This document shows positions 62,102-64,000 of a DNA stretch of 64,000 bases, in pieces. How positions within the stretch are numbered: the first letter of the stretch is position 1; each line of letters begins with the position of its first letter. A program made the translations under genes and the position numbers. This DNA is from Nitrospirillum amazonense. GTDB lineage: Bacteria > Pseudomonadota > Alphaproteobacteria > Azospirillales > Azospirillaceae. The stretch covers positions 62,001 to 126,000 of the forward strand of contig NZ_VITN01000015.1 in the NCBI RefSeq assembly GCF_007828045.1. Reading direction: 5' to 3'. The notes under the pieces are model-generated. The model did not search any database, was not told where the DNA came from, and saw only the letters and a list, made by a program, of their open reading frames with translations.

Positions 62102-62698
62102 ATGACGACGGACGTACCTGAGCGCATCGCCGACCACCCCATCGACCCCGACATCCTGGCGCGCTGGTCGCCCCGCGCCTTCGACGGGTCCACGCTGGAC
62201 GACGCGACGCTGGCCACCCTGTTCGAGGCGGCGCGCTGGGCGCCGTCGGCCTTCAACGCCCAGCCCTGGCGCTTCGTTTACGCCCACCGCGACACCCCGG
62301 AATGGGAGGCGCTGCTGTCCGCCCTGGTACCGCGCAACGCCGCCTGGGTGCAGCACGCCTCCGTCCTGCTGTTCGTCCTGTCCGATACCCTGTTCCTGGC
62401 GCCCGGCCAGACCGAACCGGTGCCGGCCACGACCAACAGCTTCGATGCCGGTGCCGCCTGGGCCCTTCTGGCCCTGCAGGCGCAGAAGCTGGGACTGCAC
62501 ACCCACGCCATGGCAGGCTTCGACCGCGCGCGCGCCACCGAGGTGACCGGGGCCGGCGATCGCTTCCGCGTCGAGGCGGCCGTGGCCATCGGCCGCAAGG
62601 GCGATCCGGCCACCTTGCCGGAACCGCTGCGCGCCCGTGAATTCCCCAGCCCTCGCCGTCCCCTGTCCGAAACCGTCCATCGGGGCCGCCTGCCCTGA
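62102..62698 (+). CDS. Nitroreductase family protein
   Basis: A 198-residue FMN-dependent oxidoreductase of the nitroreductase superfamily. It begins with the usual 'WSPRAFDG' (RSIRxF-like FMN phosphate site), then LFEAARWAPSAFNAQPWRFVYA. GAAWALLALQAQKLGLHTHAMAGFD marks the dimer-interface helix and C-terminal FMN-binding region. ATG at 62102 is chosen; ATG at 62084 is an in-frame alternative and the GGAGG lies between them. The substrate (nitroaromatic, quinone or other) is unknown. A terminator hairpin follows. Confidence 0.85.
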   Translation: MTTDVPERIADHPIDPDILARWSPRAFDGSTLDDATLATLFEAARWAPSAFNAQPWRFVYAHRDTPEWEALLSALVPRNAAWVQHASVLLFVLSDTLFLAPGQTEPVPATTNSFDAGAAWALLALQAQKLGLHTHAMAGFDRARATEVTGAGDRFRVEAAVAIGRKGDPATLPEPLRAREFPSPRRPLSETVHRGRLP

Positions 62699-62704
62699 CC
62701 GCCG

Positions 62705-62737
62705 GGGAAGCGGCCGGCGCCACCGCCGCCGCTTCCC
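62705..62737 (+). terminator. 10-bp perfect stem-loop after the nitroreductase
   Basis: GGGAAGCGGC pairs with GCCGCTTCCC around a 13-base loop, 6 bp after the stop codon. There is no strong T-tract. Confidence 0.6.
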
Positions 62738-62779
62738 ACCCGCGCTTCCCATTCCCCGCGAGCAAGTGCCCAGGCGCCC

Positions 62780-62793
62780 CTGATCAAGATCAG
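62780..62793. promoter_or_regulatory. FNR/FixK-like palindrome upstream of the MFS gene
   Basis: CTGATCAAGATCAG is a perfect palindromic arrangement of two GAT/ATC half-sites with the N4 spacing of FNR/FixK boxes (TTGAT-N4-ATCAA). The outer base pair is C/G rather than T/A. It lies about 165 bp before the transporter start. Confidence 0.3.
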
Positions 62794-62866
62794 CGGGCGG
62801 CATTTGATATGCTGCACCGCAACGCATAGGCCGTGACCACCCAGGCTGGCCGATAAAAAATGCGAC

Positions 62867-62916
62867 GGGCAGTTGGGTCCCTGCGGACCCTGGGCAGTTG
62901 GGTCCCACCGGGCCCT
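62867..62916 (+). repeat. Two tandem 25-bp repeats, each able to form a hairpin, in the MFS leader
   Basis: Units at 62867-62891 and 62892-62916 share 22 of 25 bases, beginning GGGCAGTTGGGTCC. Each contains a 6-bp stem (GGGTCC with GGACCC, or GGGTCC with GGGCCC through a G-U pair) and a 4-base loop. Loop bases differ, and the A-to-G change in the 3' arm keeps pairing through the wobble. They end 43 bp before the transporter ATG. Confidence 0.6.
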
Positions 62917-62959
62917 GACGGTGCCGATGCCGGCACCCTTCATAGAGGGGAATAGCGCC

Positions 62960-64000
62960 ATGACCGTCCTCGACCCCGTGGCGGAGCCTGTTCCGGCCGC
63001 GCGCATGACGCCGGCCCAGGCCCGTGTCCTGTTCGCCGCCACCACGGGCAATTTCATGAGCGCCACGCCGGTGCTGTACACCGTGTTCGGCATGGTGCTG
63101 ATCCCCATTTCCCAGGAATTCGGCTGGCCCCGGGCGCAGGTCTCGGGCGTGCTGGGCCTGGCAGCGCTGTGCGCGGCGGCGATGGCGTTTGCTACCGGGC
63201 CGCTGATCGACCGCTACGGCCCGCGCCGCCTGATCCTGATGGGCAGCCTGTCGTTCGCGGTGGCGCTGGGCCTGTTCTCCTTGGCGCCGGCCCGGGTGCT
63301 GCCGTTCTACGGCCTGTTCCTGCTGGCCGATATCGCCGCCGCCTTCGCCTCGCCCATGACCTACAGCAAGGCGGTGTCGGGCTGGTTCGACCGGGGGCGT
63401 GGGGCGGCGCTGGGCTTCGCCGGCGGGGTGGGCAATGGCCTGGGCGCCACGGTCATCCCCATCATCGGCGGCCTGCTGTTGTCGCGTTTCGACTGGCGGG
63501 TGACCTATCAGGGCATGGCGCTGATGGTGGGGGCCGTCGGTTTCCCCATCCTGCTACGGTATTTGCGCGATCCGCCGCCCGGCGGCGTACGGGACGCGGG
63601 GCCCGCGCGGGCGGAGAAAGTGACGGCCCCGGCCAAGGACCTGAGCCTGCGCCAGGCGGTCCGCACCCGCGCCTTCTGGATCATGGCGCTGGCCATCGGC
63701 CTGTGCGCGGCCTGCATGACGGCGATGTTCACCAACGTCGTGCCGGTGCTGACGGAGCGGGGCTTCGCCCTTGCCGACGGGGTGACGGTGGTGACCGTCT
63801 TCGCCCTGGTGTGCGCCGTGGCGCAATGGCTGATGGGCCTGGTGCTGGACCGCATCGCCACGCCCCTGATCCTGGTGCCCTTCTACCTGCTGGGCCTGGG
63901 CGGCCTGCTGCTGCTGCAATACGGGCCCAGCATGCCGTGGCTGGTGGCGGCCGGTGTCATGATGGGCTTGGGCCTGGGCGCGGAGTACAGCGCCTTGCCC
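62960..64000 (+). CDS. MFS transporter, OFA-like (C-terminus off the right edge)
   Basis: The first 347 residues of a major facilitator permease; the reading frame is open to the window end. At least nine hydrophobic helices are visible. The first half carries the loop signature GPLIDRYGPRR, then SYSKAVSGWF-like (TYSKAVSGWFDRGRGAALGFAGGVGNGLG), typical of the oxalate/formate antiporter-like and monocarboxylate groups. The ATG at 62960 has GAGGGG nine bases upstream. Close to the malonate genes, a carboxylate substrate is reasonable but not demonstrated. The leader holds two tandem hairpin repeats and an FNR-like palindrome. Confidence 0.85.
   Translation, partial: MTVLDPVAEPVPAARMTPAQARVLFAATTGNFMSATPVLYTVFGMVLIPISQEFGWPRAQVSGVLGLAALCAAAMAFATGPLIDRYGPRRLILMGSLSFAVALGLFSLAPARVLPFYGLFLLADIAAAFASPMTYSKAVSGWFDRGRGAALGFAGGVGNGLGATVIPIIGGLLLSRFDWRVTYQGMALMVGAVGFPILLRYLRDPPPGGVRDAGPARAEKVTAPAKDLSLRQAVRTRAFWIMALAIGLCAACMTAMFTNVVPVLTERGFALADGVTVVTVFALVCAVAQWLMGLVLDRIATPLILVPFYLLGLGGLLLLQYGPSMPWLVAAGVMMGLGLGAEYSALP

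Noticed and set aside
62867-62916. Guanidine-II (mini-ykkC) riboswitch
   Set aside because: The tandem-hairpin layout fits, but the loops (CTGC and CACC) lack the conserved ACGR loop, and the downstream gene is an MFS carboxylate-type transporter.

Overview
The window is GC-rich (roughly two thirds G+C), densely coded DNA. It carries TonB-dependent receptors, a complete chemotaxis operon, a urea-type ABC transporter, an RND metal efflux system and a malonate decarboxylase operon. This mix suggests a free-living or plant-associated alphaproteobacterium of the Rhodospirillales/Azospirillaceae type. The assignment is inferred from gene content and composition; no rRNA or other phylogenetic marker is present. 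I found no tRNA, rRNA, CRISPR array, transposase or phage structural gene.

Layout. 0-5.9 kb: a minus-strand operon (DUF1445 protein, PhyH-type dioxygenase, SDR running off the left edge), a divergent SDR, an MFS transporter and a secreted lipase-like hydrolase. 6-10.2 kb: a TonB receptor and a divergent TRZ/ATZ-type amidohydrolase. 10.4-22.3 kb: a chemotaxis locus STAS-cheY-cheA-cheW-mcp-cheW-mcp-cheR-cheB, with a divergent soluble MCP-like protein. The two MCPs share a 785-bp signalling module that differs at only two synonymous positions. 22.3-34 kb: a probable N-acetylgalactosamine/galactosaminide utilisation locus. Its minus-strand operon is EamA transporter, AgaZ/GatZ, AgaS, sugar kinase (frameshifted), TonB receptor and exported amidohydrolase. 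A DeoR/AgaR-type regulator and a Tat-exported GH36 alpha-galactosidase lie on the plus strand, and repeated TTTCGTTTT boxes lie in front of all three transcription units. 34-35 kb: an NmrA-like protein.

35.4-47.3 kb: an OprP/FmdC-like porin and a 1164-residue protein that fuses an NCS1-type permease, a Cys-rich module, a hybrid histidine kinase and a receiver. A LuxR-type response regulator and an isolated AT-rich two-TM coiled-coil gene follow, then the converging urtABCDE operon. This looks like a module for sensing and taking up urea, amides or nucleobases. 47.5-53.8 kb: a small Met/Cys/His-containing exported protein, a leader with four consecutive perfect stem-loops, and a CusCBA-type copper/silver efflux operon. 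53.9-62 kb: madL-madM-gntR on the minus strand, divergent from mdcACDEGBH (biotin-independent malonate decarboxylase). 62.1-64 kb: a nitroreductase, a leader with two tandem 25-bp hairpin repeats, and an OFA-like MFS transporter running off the right edge.

The items most worth following up are the NCS1 permease-histidine kinase fusion with its neighbours, the four-hairpin leader of the cus operon, the near-identical MCP modules, the degenerate soluble MCP-like protein, the frameshifted kinase and putative AgaR operators of the sugar locus, and the AT-rich orphan gene.
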